This document shows, piece after piece, positions 1 through 13,814 of a DNA stretch of 55,000 nt (within the stretch, counting starts at the first letter, position 1; every line of letters begins with the position of its first letter). A program made the translations under genes and the position numbers. Source of the stretch: Neocallimastix lanati (nom. inval.) (lineage: Eukaryota > Neocallimastigomycota > Neocallimastigomycetes > Neocallimastigales > Neocallimastigaceae). Below the pieces are notes generated by a model. That model searched no databases and had not been told where the DNA came from. It worked only from the letters and a program-made list of their open reading frames with translations. Location of the stretch: the NCBI GenBank assembly GCA_016946835.1, contig JACVTC010000089.1, positions 325,001-380,000 on the forward strand, written 5' to 3'.

Positions 1-235
1 GAATATAAAATATTGATATTCTTTATCAAATAATCATGCTTTGAATACTTTAATAATAAAATTTATAAATTTTTTATAAATTTTATTATTTATCAGTTTT
101 TTTTATTTTTATGCTTATAATATTCTAAATAATGATTAAAATTACTATTACTATTATTATTCAACATTTAATATATTATTTTTATTATATACTTTATTGA
201 GCAATAGTAATAATCAGAATAAAAACTATAGTATG

Positions 236-464
<229 letters not shown>

Positions 465-1396
465 AATTATCATATTTATTTTAAAAACAGTAGGGTTACG
501 ATTTAAATATTATACATAAAATTTTTTTTAATTATTTCCTTTTAAGGCTAAATAATAAATATATATTTAAAAATTATTTTTATTATGAAAAGTAACTATA
601 AAAAATATAAAGTTAATACACATTAATTATTTTAAGAAAAATTTTGGTGGTAAAGTTCCTGTTTTCATCTTCATAGTGAAAGTTTAAAAGACAATAATAA
701 AAAATACTATAGAAATAAAATATCGGAATTATAATAATTAATCTTTAATATAAACCTTATAAAAGATATATATATATATTTTTTTTTATTATTTTTTTTG
801 ACAATGAGATTAATATATATTAAAGTAAGTTTTATTTTAAGTTTGGAAAACAAAAGAAATTATTCATATATTATGCAATTTATTTAAAATATCTATCTTG
901 ATATTAATATATATTTTTTCAACTATCTATGCTATTATAGTTATTTTATTTTGTTTCTAATTATGAATTTAAAATACTTTGATATAGAAAATTATATTAA
1001 AATAGTTTATAAATTCATATGTAAAGAAGGTTAAAATATTTTAATTCACTATGAAATTTAAAATTTTTTATGTTTTTATTTGTATAGATTTAAATTAAAA
1101 ATATTAATAAAAATTTTATTTTATATTTATTAAAAAAATTTTCCATATAATTTGTTAATTTATGTTTTTGTTTCATAAATATCTTTAATATCAAGCCATA
1201 TATAAATGATATTAATTATAATATATAAAGTATAAAATAGCATTTATTATTAATCAAGCCATTCGTATGCAATTTTAATTTATTATGTACAAAAGGTATA
1301 TATCTCAATATAATAAATATTTTTTTGAATTTTATATATAAGTATATTTATTAAAAAAAAATAATTGTTTTAAAAATCTAATAATTAAAAATATTT

Positions 1397-1412
<16 letters not shown>

Positions 1413-1428
<16 letters not shown>

Positions 1429-1625
1429 TTTGTGATTAACGAGAGGAGAGGACAATAGGGTCTCTAGTTTCTCCCTTAAATATATCAGAATTTCATTGGA
1501 TTCTTTGCCATACCTTTCGGCGTCCATGTGGACCTCTCACTTCTTTTCAGCGATTTTTTGAACAGAAACCTTATGTGTGTTAGTTCCAAGTACTAATTTC
1601 CAGGATAAAAACTGGAAAGACCAAA
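1413..1625 (-). pseudogene. Decayed retro-inserted fragment ending in poly(A)
   Basis: This is a relatively GC-rich patch in very AT-rich DNA. Read on the minus strand it gives a protein-like frame of about 28 residues, one TGA, then about 34 more residues (HMDAERYGKE, then LREKLETLL), running directly into a poly(A) run (T-run on the plus strand at about 1413-1430). A coding-like body that ends in poly(A) without a clear stop suggests a LINE 3' end or a retroposed cDNA. The source family was not recognised, and it does not obviously match the LINE family at 9.8-18.5 kb. Confidence 0.4.
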
Positions 1626-2596
1626 TATTTAAATAGGAAATATATGTATATTTTTTTAGTTCAAATCATTACGTATTTAATTTTTTTTTAGAGTTTCAGC
1701 TTCAAAAATATTATATTTACATATATATATTAAAATATATATATATATAAATATACTTATAAATTTAAATTTTGTCAAAAATTTTTGGTCATGTACTGGT
1801 ATATTTATGTACATAATTGTATTCTGTATTATAAATCAACAAACTTTCTATTACAATATTATATAATACTCATTTGAGAATAATATAATATTAATTAATT
1901 TAGATTAATAATATAGGTCTCATGTTAATTTTTAATAATATTATATTGAATAAAACATAAATTATAATGATAAACAAACTATTATCAAAAAAAAAAAAAG
2001 GTTAAAAACAAACCTAAAAAAATATATATTTATTATGAAACTAATATTAATATTTATTAAGATTTAAGCCATTCAAAATTTTTAACGCCATTGAAATAGA
2101 AATTATATAAAAAGCTAAAAAATGTTACCATTGTATACGTTATTTAAAATAATGTACAAATCTTAATTTTAAAATAATTAATTTTAATAATATATCAAAA
2201 ATTAAATAAATTAAATTATATGAGATAATAGAAAAAGAATATATTATAATCAATAATTATATATATAAATAAAAATAAATAAATAAATAAATAAATATAT
2301 AATTAAGATACAGAAAATTTTCAAAATTTATATTTAGTGTTACAAACATATTATTAATATAATATAAATTAGTATATATTACAAATATATACAAGTAAAC
2401 TAAATAAAATCATATCATATTTTTAATAAAGTTATTTATGTCTTTTATATAAAAATTATTTTTTAAAAAATAAGATTAAGCTATTGAACTTTATTATTAT
2501 AAATAAAAATTAAAGTAAGATAATTAATTATAAAAAGAAATTTTATTATGTTTAAATTTAGAATAATTGGTTAGTATAAATTATTATTAAAAAATG

Positions 2597-2690
2597 AAAT
2601 ATAAATGAATGAATGAATAAATTAATAAATTAAATGAAATGAATGAATGAATAAATTAATAAATTAAATGAAATGAATGAATGAATGAAT
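2597..2690. repeat. Short tandem minisatellite, GAATGAATGAATAAATTAAT type
   Basis: Two to three tandem copies of a unit of about 40 bp made of GAAT runs followed by AAATTAATAAATTAAAT. It is simple AT-rich tandem duplication with no coding context. Confidence 0.75.
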
Positions 2691-3518
2691 AAGTAAACTG
2701 ATATTGAAATTTTTTAAAAGATAATATTTATAATATTATACATAATAATATGTATATAATAATATTATTTATTTATTGACAGCTTATTAATCGAATGAAT
2801 AAAACCATGTAATCAATATAATAATATAAATAAGTAAATATAATGAATGTAATAAATACATATTAATATAATAAATATAATAAATATAACAAATACAAAT
2901 AAAGATAAATATAAATATATATTAATAAATTTAATAAGCAATAAGTATCTTTTATTATTATAAGTCACTCTACTATTATTACATTTTATTGGTATTTAAA
3001 ATTATTTTTACTGATATAAATAAATTTTATTAGTGAAAATATTTCATCTCAATATAAACAATTATTTAGAATAGAGTATTTTATATTTTCAAAATTATCA
3101 TCTATAATAATAATTTTAATGAAAATAGATATTAGTAAAAAAAATAGTTTAATATTAAATGCAATGTTACTTTTAATTTATTTAATTCAATATGCAGTAG
3201 GATGTGATAAAAAAAAAAAAAAAAAAGAAAAAATTTTTTTCTTTTTTATATTTTATATTGTATACATAGAATAAATAAATATTATATTTAATTACAAGTT
3301 TATTAATATATAAAATAAATAAAATTCAATTTATATTGAATAAAATATAAATTTTTTTTATTTTTTTTTATTTTTATTTATAAGTAAAATGTGATTTTAT
3401 TATTTTATTATTTTTTTATGTTTTTTTTTTTTTTTTTTTATTATTATTATTATTATCATTATTATCATTATTTTTATTTTTATAGTTTAACCGAAGTTAA
3501 AATTTGATATAGCTAAAA

Positions 3519-3553
<35 letters not shown>

Positions 3554-3577
3554 ATATTTATTTATTTATTTATTTAT
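3519..3577. repeat. (AAAT)n/(ATTT)n palindrome
   Basis: A tetranucleotide AAAT run switches directly to an ATTT run, giving a near-perfect inverted repeat of more than 20 bp per arm with almost no loop. It could extrude as a cruciform. Nothing links it to a gene. Confidence 0.85.
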
Positions 3578-5329
3578 GTTTTGTTCTTAATGGTTTTTAT
3601 TTCTTTCTTTAGTCTATTACTAATTTAAACTTTATATTTTGAAATTAGATTATAAATATATAAAATGTATATTATTAATAATATATAATAATTAAAAACA
3701 AATATATAATAGAATTCTAATTAATAATGAATATATATTATTATATATTATATAATATTATATAATATATTATTTGTATTGAATTCATTTAATATAATTG
3801 AAATAAAGTATAAAGAACCAATTTTAATAAAGAAAAGAAATAATACTTCCTTTTAAGTATATTAAATCCATCCTATCAAATAATAATAAATCCTTTTATA
3901 AAAAATTTTTAAAAATTTAACCATATTATATTTTAAAATTGTATTTAATAGGAAAGTTTTTAATATATAATTCAATTAATTTATAATATATATATATATA
4001 TATTAAATCAATATAAATATATTATCAAAGAAGATAAATTATTAAAATTTAAATGCATTTAAATATAATATATATTACATATTAAAATATAGAATTGAAT
4101 AATAAATTATTATGGAATAAAGTATTTCAAATAATTTTAAATTTATAATCAATATATTGTTAGTATTAGAGCATGTTATTATATTACTATGTTTATATAT
4201 TACAATATATTATATATGTTAAATTATTAATAATTTTCGTTTAGTATAATCAATGAATTTCATCTCATATTTTATTAGTAAAATAAAATTTATACAATGT
4301 ATTATACAAATAATGAATTGAAATTTAAATAAAAAAACTTTAATACTAATAAATTAATTCCAATTTATTCCATATGCTATTTCAAAAAAAAAAATTATTT
4401 TTTAAAAAATATATTAAAATTTTAATATATTTTATTAATTATAAAATTTTTTATAAATATAAATAATTTCACTTTTTTTTTTTTTTTTTTTTTTATTGTT
4501 ATTATTTTATTAAACATAAAAATATAAAAATCTTCTCTTAAGAAATAAAATAAAAAATTTAAAAAGTATTTAGTAGATTGACTTAAAAAAATAATGTTTT
4601 ATAATAAGAGAATGTTTATATATTTTAATTCAATTACTTATAATATTCAAAAATAAAGTGTAAATATAAAAGTTATTAATAAGTTAAATATTTAGAATTT
4701 TAAACTTAATTTTTTTTATTAAAGATATTTTAATAAAGTAGTGTTTTAAAAAGTTTAAAATATTTATCAAATAAATTAGGCGAAAGATAGTATTAGACTA
4801 TTTGTAAAATAAAAATAGAGGTAATTATTATAAAATATATTAAAAAATATAATAATAAGTGTGGGAAATTATATAATATAAAATATTTAATATGGTGAAG
4901 CATTAGTGTTAATATTGAAATATAGTAATTTATATTAAATTAAGAAAAAAAAAATACATATATATGAATGTATATAAATTCTGTTGGAATATTAAATATT
5001 AATTTTTTTTTTTACTTTTCTTTATTATATATAACTTTTTTTATTATCCCATTTCGTTTTTGAGAAGTTCTGAGAAGAATCTGAACTTATTTTTAATAGT
5101 AAATTCAAAAAAAAAATAATTTTAAATAAATTTAATTTAGAATAATATATATGTATTTAATTTTTATAGAAATATCATTCTTTGATATAATTTTTCATAA
5201 TTGTATTCGTAATAAAACATTTTTTTATTAAATTATTTATTTGTTAACTAAAAAAAATTAAAAAAAAAAAAAAAAAAATAATATATATATATTAATATAA
5301 ATATATATAATAAAAGAATAAAAGTAATA

Positions 5330-5470
5330 ATTATTTTACAAGAAAAACAGAATAAAATATTATGTAAATTTTTAATATATGAAAAATTTACATATATTAT
5401 TAATAGAAAGGCAGAATAAATATTATATTATATAAATTTTTAATATATGAAAAATTTACATATTATTAAT
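5330..5470 (+). repeat. Duplicated hairpin unit upstream of the zinc-finger gene
   Basis: Two copies of a unit spaced 68 bp apart (AGAATAAA..., then AAATTTTTAATATATGAAAAATTT, then TATTAATAGAAA). The first copy holds a hairpin at 5364-5391 with a perfect 10-bp stem (GTAAATTTTT and AAAAATTTAC) around loop AATATATG. The second, at 5432-5459, keeps all but one stem base. They lie 61-156 bp before the start codon, so probably in the promoter or 5' leader. Confidence 0.65.
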
Positions 5471-5519
5471 AGAAAAAAAATTGAAGTTAAGAAATAGTAA
5501 TTTGTAAAGGATAAATAAA

Positions 5520-8500
5520 ATGGAAGCTCTTAATATTTTAAATAATTTAAATTTATTAAAATCAAACAATTTTAGTAATATAAATATTCTCGAAAATGAT
5601 AAAGAGTATATTAATATAACCGAAGTTCCAACTAAAAGAATTAATGAATCGAATTCTTCTTATCAGGCTCTTCATTCTATTATTAATGATTTAGGAAATT
5701 TAGAAAATTTACGAAAACTCAACGAAATTAAGAATTTTATTGTTTCAAATAAAGATACAAGTAATATGAAGACTTCTTCTTTACTTAAAGATAATTCTAT
5801 TATAATTCCTTCTTCTAGTACATCTATTCAAAGTGTTGACCAAGACATTATAAATACTAGTGTAAATTATTTAAATAATGAAAAAACTGAAAGACCATTA
5901 ATTGATACAACAAATGCTAATCAAAATAAGAAGATAAATATTTCAAGTATTTCAATTCCAAGTGATATAAATTTATATAAACAGGAATCTTCTTTTGATT
6001 TAAGAAATATGAAGAACCGTGCTATTTTAAATATTTTAAAAAATAATCAAATTGATTGTTCTAATATTGATTGTGGTTCAAGAAATTCGTCTCAACATTC
6101 TATTAATAATATAAATAGTATCAATATCCCATCCTCTGATTCAATTTTTCCTTCAAACTCTTTTTCATTTGAAAATATGATGAATACTTTATCAAGATCA
6201 AATACTTTGTCGCCTCTCTCGTTAACTCAGTCACCACCTTTCTCTATGAATATATCAAATACAATTCCATTAAGCCAAGAACCTATTTCAATGAATAATC
6301 CATGTTCATTACCACTAGATCAGAATCATTTATGTTTGACTTCACCCTTTAATCAGAATATTAAAAACGTAATATCAATAGATAATAGTATTAATAAGCA
6401 ATCACTAAATCAACTTCAATTATTGAATTTGATTAAATTATTGAATAATCAAAAAATGTCGGGAGTTGAAAAAAGTATAAAAAGTATAACTGATGGTTTA
6501 ACTATTCCAGCATCACTTTCTAACAATAAAATCCAAAATGGTTCAAATAATTTTTATTTAAATTCAATTGTTGATAATTCCAATTTAGATAATAATATTT
6601 CAAGCTTAAACAGTCAGTTACAACTACAACAACAAATGCATTCACCAGTTTTAAATATAAATAATAAAGAAAGAATGGATTTTGAGTATGAAGAGAAAAA
6701 AAGCAAGAATTCATTTGAAAATATTCCGTCAATTTTAATTGATGAAAGTTCTGATATAATTAATTCATCTATATCACGAATGACATCGATGTCAGATAAG
6801 GAGAAATTGGGTAGTGATTCAATTGATAGTTTTTTGAAACTTTCATTACCAAATAAACCAAATGAAATTAATAATAATACACCACTGTCACCGGCATTGA
6901 GTCCAGTTTTGACATCATCAAAGTTTATAGATTCAACTTTAGAAAATACTTTAAAAAATTGTATAAAAAAAAATGAAAATAATGCATTTAATTCAATGGA
7001 AACATTAAATGATATAATAAGTTTTTTTCCAGAAACAGATTCTATGAGTGTTACAAGACCAATTGAAAACTATTCTGCAAATTCAATTAGTGATAAGTGT
7101 ACTAGAAATGAAGGTGAGTTACCTGTAGATAACATCGTTGATGATTTAATGGATTCCTTTAAGAATCAAGTAAAAGATGAATTCATAGACAATGATAAGA
7201 GTTTTTTAAGAGTTGATGATACATTTTTAAATGTTCCGGCAACCCCAAAGTCAATTTCTAATATATCAAATTCAAGTAATTGTGACTTGACTGAATTTCC
7301 AAATTTTATTGAATCTTTTGATGATAATTCTATAATAAATAATATAAATAATAATGATGATGACATGTCGATGGATATAACTTCATTCGGAGAAAATGAT
7401 TATTTATCAATAAATAATCCAGTTATAACTTTGCCAAATGAATTTAATGGAGAAAATGATCATTTATCAATAGATAATCCAGTTATAACTTTGTCAAATG
7501 AATTTAATGGAGAAAATGATCATTTATCAATAGATAATCCAGTTGTAACTTTGTCAAATGAATTTAATGATACTGTGAAATTAAATATATCACCTAAAGA
7601 AAATGGAAAAAGTATTGATAATGAAGAAAAAATTGTCGAAAATAACGAAAAATCAAAAATTTTAAAGAAAAGCAGAGGAAGACCAAGAAAGAAGAAAAAT
7701 AATGATTCACCAAGAGAAAAATTTATTAAAATGTCTAAATCTATTGACAAGTTGCTTTCATCTGAGCTTTATACTAAGTTATATTCTGAAGAAAGAAATG
7801 ATTCTATAATTCATAATAAACATTTACATCCTAAGAAAGTATGTTTCGATCAAGATTTTAAGTTTGTCAAACAAGTAAATACTTTAAATTATATTATTGT
7901 TTCTTATAAACGTATGTGCACTGCATTATGTCAAAATAATGATATTAATATTCAAGCGATATCAGAGGCAACTGAAAATCAATATGATATTCCAATGGAA
8001 GATGCTGAAGATGAATGGGAAATTAACAATAATGAAAATATATTAGAAAGTGATTCTTTGATAAAAAATGATAAAGGGAAGCCATGTACTTGCCAAGAAA
8101 AAGTGGAGGAGAGAAAGCATAAAGAATATGAAGAATGTGAGAATGAAAATTGTGAAGAATATGAAAATTGTGAAAAATGTGAAGAAAAACTAAAGACAAA
8201 GGATTGTGATAGAATGAAAAATGATTGTGATTGTCTGTCTAATGTTAATGACGATATTAAAATAGAAGTTAAAATTAGTACTAATGATTGTAGTAATATT
8301 GATGTGGTTAATACTGAAGAAGAAGAACAGGAAGAAAAAAAAGAAAAAGAAAAAGTAGTGGAAAATGATAATGAGAAAAATATTGATTATAATAATCTAG
8401 ATAAAGAGGAAGTACCTTTATCGCAAAGGAAAGAAATTCAACGAAATAATATTTTAACAAGTAGTATTAGTAGAAGAAAATCAAAAACCACAAATCAATG

Positions 8501-9094
8501 TAGAAATTCTTCAATATATGAAAAAGCAGATTTAGATTTAGAAGTTCAAAACGATAAAGAAGAATGCAAAGAAGGAATTCTAATTCAAAAAGTTGAAATT
8601 AATAATAATCGTAAAAGAAAACTTAAAACAAATGATACAGGGGATACGTCATTGAATAAAGCAGAAGTTTATGTGAATACATTAGAATCTAATAATAAAA
8701 AGAAAAAAGTTATTCGATTAAGTATAACTCAAATAAAGAGTAGTATTGAGAATGGAAATCGATTGAGTATAGGAAATTCTTTAGGTACTAATAGTGTGTC
8801 TGCATTAACAAAGAGTGGTCTTGTATTAGTTGGTAGAAAGCGTGTTATTGCTGAAAATACAAATAGACCTTATGTTTGTACTTCTTGTGGTGCTGGATTC
8901 GTGAGAAAACATGATTTAAATCGTCACGAAAAGGTTCATACTGGAATAAAGAATTATAAGTGTCCTTATTGTGAGAGAGCGTTTTCAAGGAATGATGCAT
9001 TAACACGACACTTACGAATAGAATTAAAACATAAATCTAAAAATAAAGATAATAAAAATGAAAAAAGAGGATGTAAGAAAAAAAAAGATATTAA

Positions 9095-9101
<7 letters not shown>
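5520..9101 (+). CDS. C2H2 zinc-finger transcription factor with AT-hook
   Basis: A 1193-residue single-exon protein, probably a nuclear DNA-binding regulator. Most of it is low-complexity Asn/Ser-rich sequence, as in many fungal regulators. Two C2H2 fingers close the C-terminus: C1120, C1123, H1136, H1140 with linker TGIKNY, then C1148, C1151, H1164, H1171. The second finger has six residues between its histidines instead of the usual three to five. An AT-hook core GRP sits at 720-722 in a basic stretch. Three tandem 20-residue repeats (GENDHLSIDNP type) occupy 624-683, encoded by a 60-bp tandem repeat at 7389-7568. A Cys/Glu-rich segment lies at about 856-905. The fingers recall fungal Crz1-type pairs, but no ortholog can be assigned. 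The ATG is preceded by AT-rich leader and the stop is followed by a long A-run. Confidence 0.93.
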
Positions 9102-9125
<24 letters not shown>

Positions 9126-9790
9126 TTTAAAATAAGTAAATATTTATTAACAATTATTTTATTATTTATAATTATAATTGATGATTTTTTTATTTTTATT
9201 TTTATTTTTAATTTATTTTATTTTTTTTTTAATTTAATTTATTTTTTTATGAAATAAATATTAATTTATTATATCATTTTAATTAATTATAGTTTTAAAT
9301 TGTTTATATTATTTTATATCTCATAGCTCATAGATTTTATTTTATTATAGAAAATTTTATTTTTTTTATATCGTTTTAGTTTTTTTTTATATTTTAAAAT
9401 ATTTTAAAATTTAACTAAATATATATATATATTAATTTCATTTTTATATATATTGTAAAATTGTAATTAATAAATAATAGTAAATATCTACAAATAAAAT
9501 CTTTTAATATAAAATTATAAAAATATAATACAAACATGTAAAAATATCAATAAATATTCAATTAAAAATTAAAATTTGAAAAAAAAAAAAAAAAAGTAAT
9601 TGTTATAAAAAAATATCAAATGAACATTATGCATAACATATCTAATACGCCACATTAAGCCTCATTAATTACAACTTTATTTGTATATAGTTTCTATTGT
9701 TTAATTAAATTTTATTATTGTTATTGTTTTGTGTTTTTCTTGTCTTTCGGAAATAAATGTATTATTATTATTAATAAATAAACAAGTGAA
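9102..9790. other. Intergenic, AT-rich
   Basis: Begins with an A-run directly after the zinc-finger gene stop, followed by T-rich and A-rich simple sequence that probably includes its 3' UTR. No gene, RNA or clear repeat family is visible up to the LINE remnant. Confidence 0.7.
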
Positions 9791-10746
9791 ATAAAAAAGT
9801 TTTATTGGGAAAGAGATGTCTTCAAACCCTCAAGAGCTAAAAAAGCAATTATTTACAAGTAGAATGATTTTGGATTTACTTCAGAAATCAGAAACTTAAC
9901 ATTTCAATATCCTAAGTATCAATTGGGATTCTTTTGGATTTCTCGAATTAGGTATGGTTTTAAATTTGACATTAATATTTCCTTTAAAAGAAAAATCGTC
10001 TCAGAAGATTGCCCTAAATGTTTCCCTTGTCGTGGTGTTAGTGTACCTAACTTTTCACACTGGATCTTTGCCTATAAAGAATTGGAAAATTACAGAAATA
10101 AAGCTTTATCTTTTCTAGATGATCTCTTTTTGAAGTTTGCAATGATAATTGAACAAAAATCCTTGGATGTTTCTTTAGATTCAGAAAAGGATTATGATAA
10201 TAATATTTATTATTATATATTGAGTGCTCTTCTTGGTGGGCGTTCAATATATTCAAAAATTAAAGTTAATGATAGGGAACAAAGACAATTAGATGACAAT
10301 ATTTTTAAACAAAGTTCAACTTCGTCAACTGTTCCGTATTTTCTGGGGATTGCGGAGTTTTTAACAAACGTAATACCATTAATTTGTCGATCTTTTAGTT
10401 TGATGATGAAATGGTATTCCGTTGAATCTACCGTTGCCAAGAGCGTCGACGTCGAAATGATAAGGCATGGATTTTCACCTCCCGGTGAAATGACAGATAC
10501 AGATTCGATTGATAACACTAATACTTAAATTATTACTCGCAATAATGAACGTGGTGTTATTATCGAGGAATGGGAAAAGTTAGAGGCTATTGCTTCCAAC
10601 GCACTTTTATAATTTTATAATATATAATATTTTATTTCATATATTTTATTATTATTTTTTTTTCTTTAAAATCATGTAATTTTATTATTATTATAAATTA
10701 AATAAAGTTATTCTCTTAGTTTAAAAAAAAAAAAAAAAAAAAAAAA
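9791..10746 (+). mobile_element. LINE (non-LTR retrotransposon) 3' remnant with poly(A) tail
   Basis: A 5'-truncated copy carrying only the C-terminal part of a LINE polyprotein. The frame begins FYWERDVFKPSRA, is broken by TAG at 9860-9862, continues through a zinc-type motif (CPKC..PC...HW, from about 10010) and an LLGGRS motif near 10230, meets TAA at 10526-10528, and then reads on as II.RNNERG to a final TAA at 10610. A 3' UTR with AATAAA and a 24-base A tail (10723-10746) follows. The same order of motifs occurs in the copies at 16.2-18.1 and 18.2-18.5 kb, so this is one family. Residues before the TAG align with IKDFYWKRD in the second copy. It is non-functional as seen, because the reverse transcriptase region is absent. 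Confidence 0.85.
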
Positions 10747-10784
10747 TTATTAATAAATAAATAAAGATATTAAATAAATATATA

Positions 10785-10864
10785 ATTCGTATTATCTTCG
10801 TGATCTCTGAACCCACAACTTCGAACAGATTAAGAGTCTCATCGACTCAAGAGACAATACGAAA
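10785..10864 (-). ncRNA. tRNA-Lys(CTT)-like relic or structured retroelement leader
   Basis: On the minus strand this stretch has a perfect 7-bp terminal stem (TCGTATT with AATACGA). Inside it contains GACTCTTAATC, as in the anticodon arm of Lys-CTT tRNAs, and GTGGGTTC, as at the T-arm. The D-arm/anticodon spacing is too short and about six extra bases separate the T-arm-like part from the terminal stem, so it cannot fold as a normal tRNA. On the plus strand GTCTC/GAGAC also forms a 5-bp stem next to the same terminal stem. It lies between a LINE poly(A) tail and the Copia start codon, so it may be a pseudo-tRNA, a SINE head or a Copia leader/primer site. Confidence 0.35.
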
Positions 10865-10923
10865 AAATATTTGAATCATTAAGAAATATTAAATTTTAAT
10901 ATAATAAACTAATAAAATTTAAA

Positions 10924-13078
10924 ATGGGAGGAAAGAAATCTTCTAAGATAAATATAAATGATAACAGTTCCTAATCCTCACGCACTAATGAAGATGAATC
11001 GAGCCAAAGTGCTACTGAAAGAACATCTTCTATAAGCCATACAACAGTGCAAAAAGGTAACACCACCAACACTGTAATAATTGATATAACGAAAAAATCT
11101 GTATTTAATTACACTAATTTTGGTTTAACAAACGAAAATTTCCCAAGATGGTTTAGAGCTTTAAAAAGACATTTAACTGCATTAAAGTTAATTCAATATA
11201 TCAATCAAAATATCAATCTAAGAGATATGGATGAAATCCAAATTCAAGATGATAGTGCCACTCAAACCATTATCGAAAACAGCCTTGATGATGCATCAAG
11301 TAAATTTCTTATTGACTGTGATACTGCTTTCGAGATGATCAAAGAGCTAAGAAACAGGTTTGAACAGTCAGGTCCATCAAAGCTATATGAAACTGAATAT
11401 AAAATTAAAACATTAAAATTAAAAAATAATGATTGCAAATTATACTTAGATAATTTAAATACATTATTTGATTCACGTAGAAAGGAAGCTGATAAATTCG
11501 ACTAGTCAACATTAGACGAACAAACAAAAGTTTTATTCGCAGCCGATGAACTTGTCAAAATTGGTATCCATCCCATAAATTTAATTCAATTTAAAGATTT
11601 TAACAATCTAAAAAATGAAGTTACTGAAATGGAACTATTTATTAAAAGATATAAAGAAATAAAGAAAATTGACATAAATCAAAATCAAGATAGCCAAGTA
11701 AACAATATTAAGAAAAATATTAATAATAACTCAAAAAATAAAATTATTGCTACATATGTCATAAATCAGGACATACTACAGATTTTTGTTTCTTCAATAA
11801 TTTAAGAAAAAATAAAACTAAATCTAAAGAAAATAATAATAACTTAGAAAATAATAACAATGGAAGATTAATATTAACATTGACAAATAAAATATTTATG
11901 AAAGTAATAGCAATTATTTCAGTAACAATAATAATAATACAGAAATTACTAAAAGAAAATGATAACAATAAACAAATAGAATCAATAAGTAGCAACGATA
12001 GTAAATCAATCAATTATCAAAATAATAAAAGAAAATTTAATGATGAAAATGATATTAAAAATAAAACCACTAATAATGAAGTCACTAAAGAAAATATTTC
12101 AAATCCAGAAAAGAAAAGTAAAATTTTAAGTATCAAACTTAATAATCCATTAAACTATGAGGAAGCAATTGACTCTCATGACTCAAAACAATGGAAACAA
12201 GCAATTGACAAAGAATTAAATAATACGTATAATCAAAGAGTTATGAAAATAATAAATAAAATTCCTCACAACGCAACACTAATTGATGGAATGTGGATAT
12301 TTACAACAAAAGATGACGGAACTAAAAAAGCTAGATGGGTAGCCAAAGGTTTCAAACAAAAGGAAGGTATTAATTACACATATTCACCAACTGTACAAGC
12401 AGACGGTCTTAGAATAACAATTGCAATAGCTGCTAGATACAACTGGAATTTAAAACAAATTAGATATAAAGGCAGCTTATTTGAATGCAAAATTAAAAGA
12501 AAAAATTTACATGAAAATTCCAAAAGGCGATAAAAATTACAATAAAGGTAAGTATTGGTTATTAGAAAAGGCACTTTACGGGCCTAAAACAAGTTGGTAG
12601 AGAATGGCATAATGAAATCTCTAATTTCATAACCAATATTGGTTTAAATAAAACTAAAACATATACATTCATATTCACTAAATATAAAAACAATAAATTA
12701 TAAATTATTGTTAATAGTAAGCCTATATGTTGATGACATATTACTTACGGGTACAGAAGAAGAGATAAAATATCTTTCAAGTAAAATTCAAAATAAATAT
12801 AAGATTTATATAAGATTTCAAAATACGAAAATGCTAATAAAATAATTGGAATAAATATTATAAAAACCTCTGAAGGTTACAAAATTAATCAAATAGATTA
12901 TATAGAAAAATTAATTAAAAAATAAAACATGAAGAAAACAAAACCAATCAAATATCCTGGTAGAATAATTACTAAAGAAGAAAGAGATAATTCCCCAGAA
13001 ATTGACAAAATAATTTATAAATCAATTATAGGAGAATTATTATTTATTGCAACTAAGACAAGACCTGATATTTAATAT
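10924..13078 (+). mobile_element. Ty1/Copia retrotransposon, internally deleted and broken
   Basis: The Gag-like frame starts at ATG 10924 (MGGKKSSK), has TAA at 10972 and TAG at 11503, and carries a Copia-type Gag segment (FPRWFRALKRHL at about 11140). A zinc knuckle C-X2-C-X4-H-X4-C lies at 11748-11789 (CYICHKSGHTTDFC). Only about 350 bp separate it from the reverse transcriptase (WKQAIDKELNN, then KARWVAKGFKQKEG), so protease and integrase are missing. The reverse transcriptase has frameshifts near 12461 and in the ALYG..QVGREW motif near 12585. The catalytic YVDD is readable at about 12728. The sequence stops at TRPDI just before an (AAT)n array. No RNase H end or clear LTR pair was found here. 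Confidence 0.88.
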
Positions 13079-13087
13079 TTGATTTTT

Positions 13088-13695
<608 letters not shown>

Positions 13696-13772
13696 GATTT
13701 TATTTTTAATAAATATAATAACAGTAATAATAGAATAATAAAGCAAAAAAATATATATGTATATATTTAATC

Positions 13773-13814
<42 letters not shown>

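Noticed and set aside
10785-10864. Functional tRNA-Lys gene
   Set aside because: D-arm/anticodon spacing is too short, the anticodon stem does not pair and there are extra bases before the acceptor stem.
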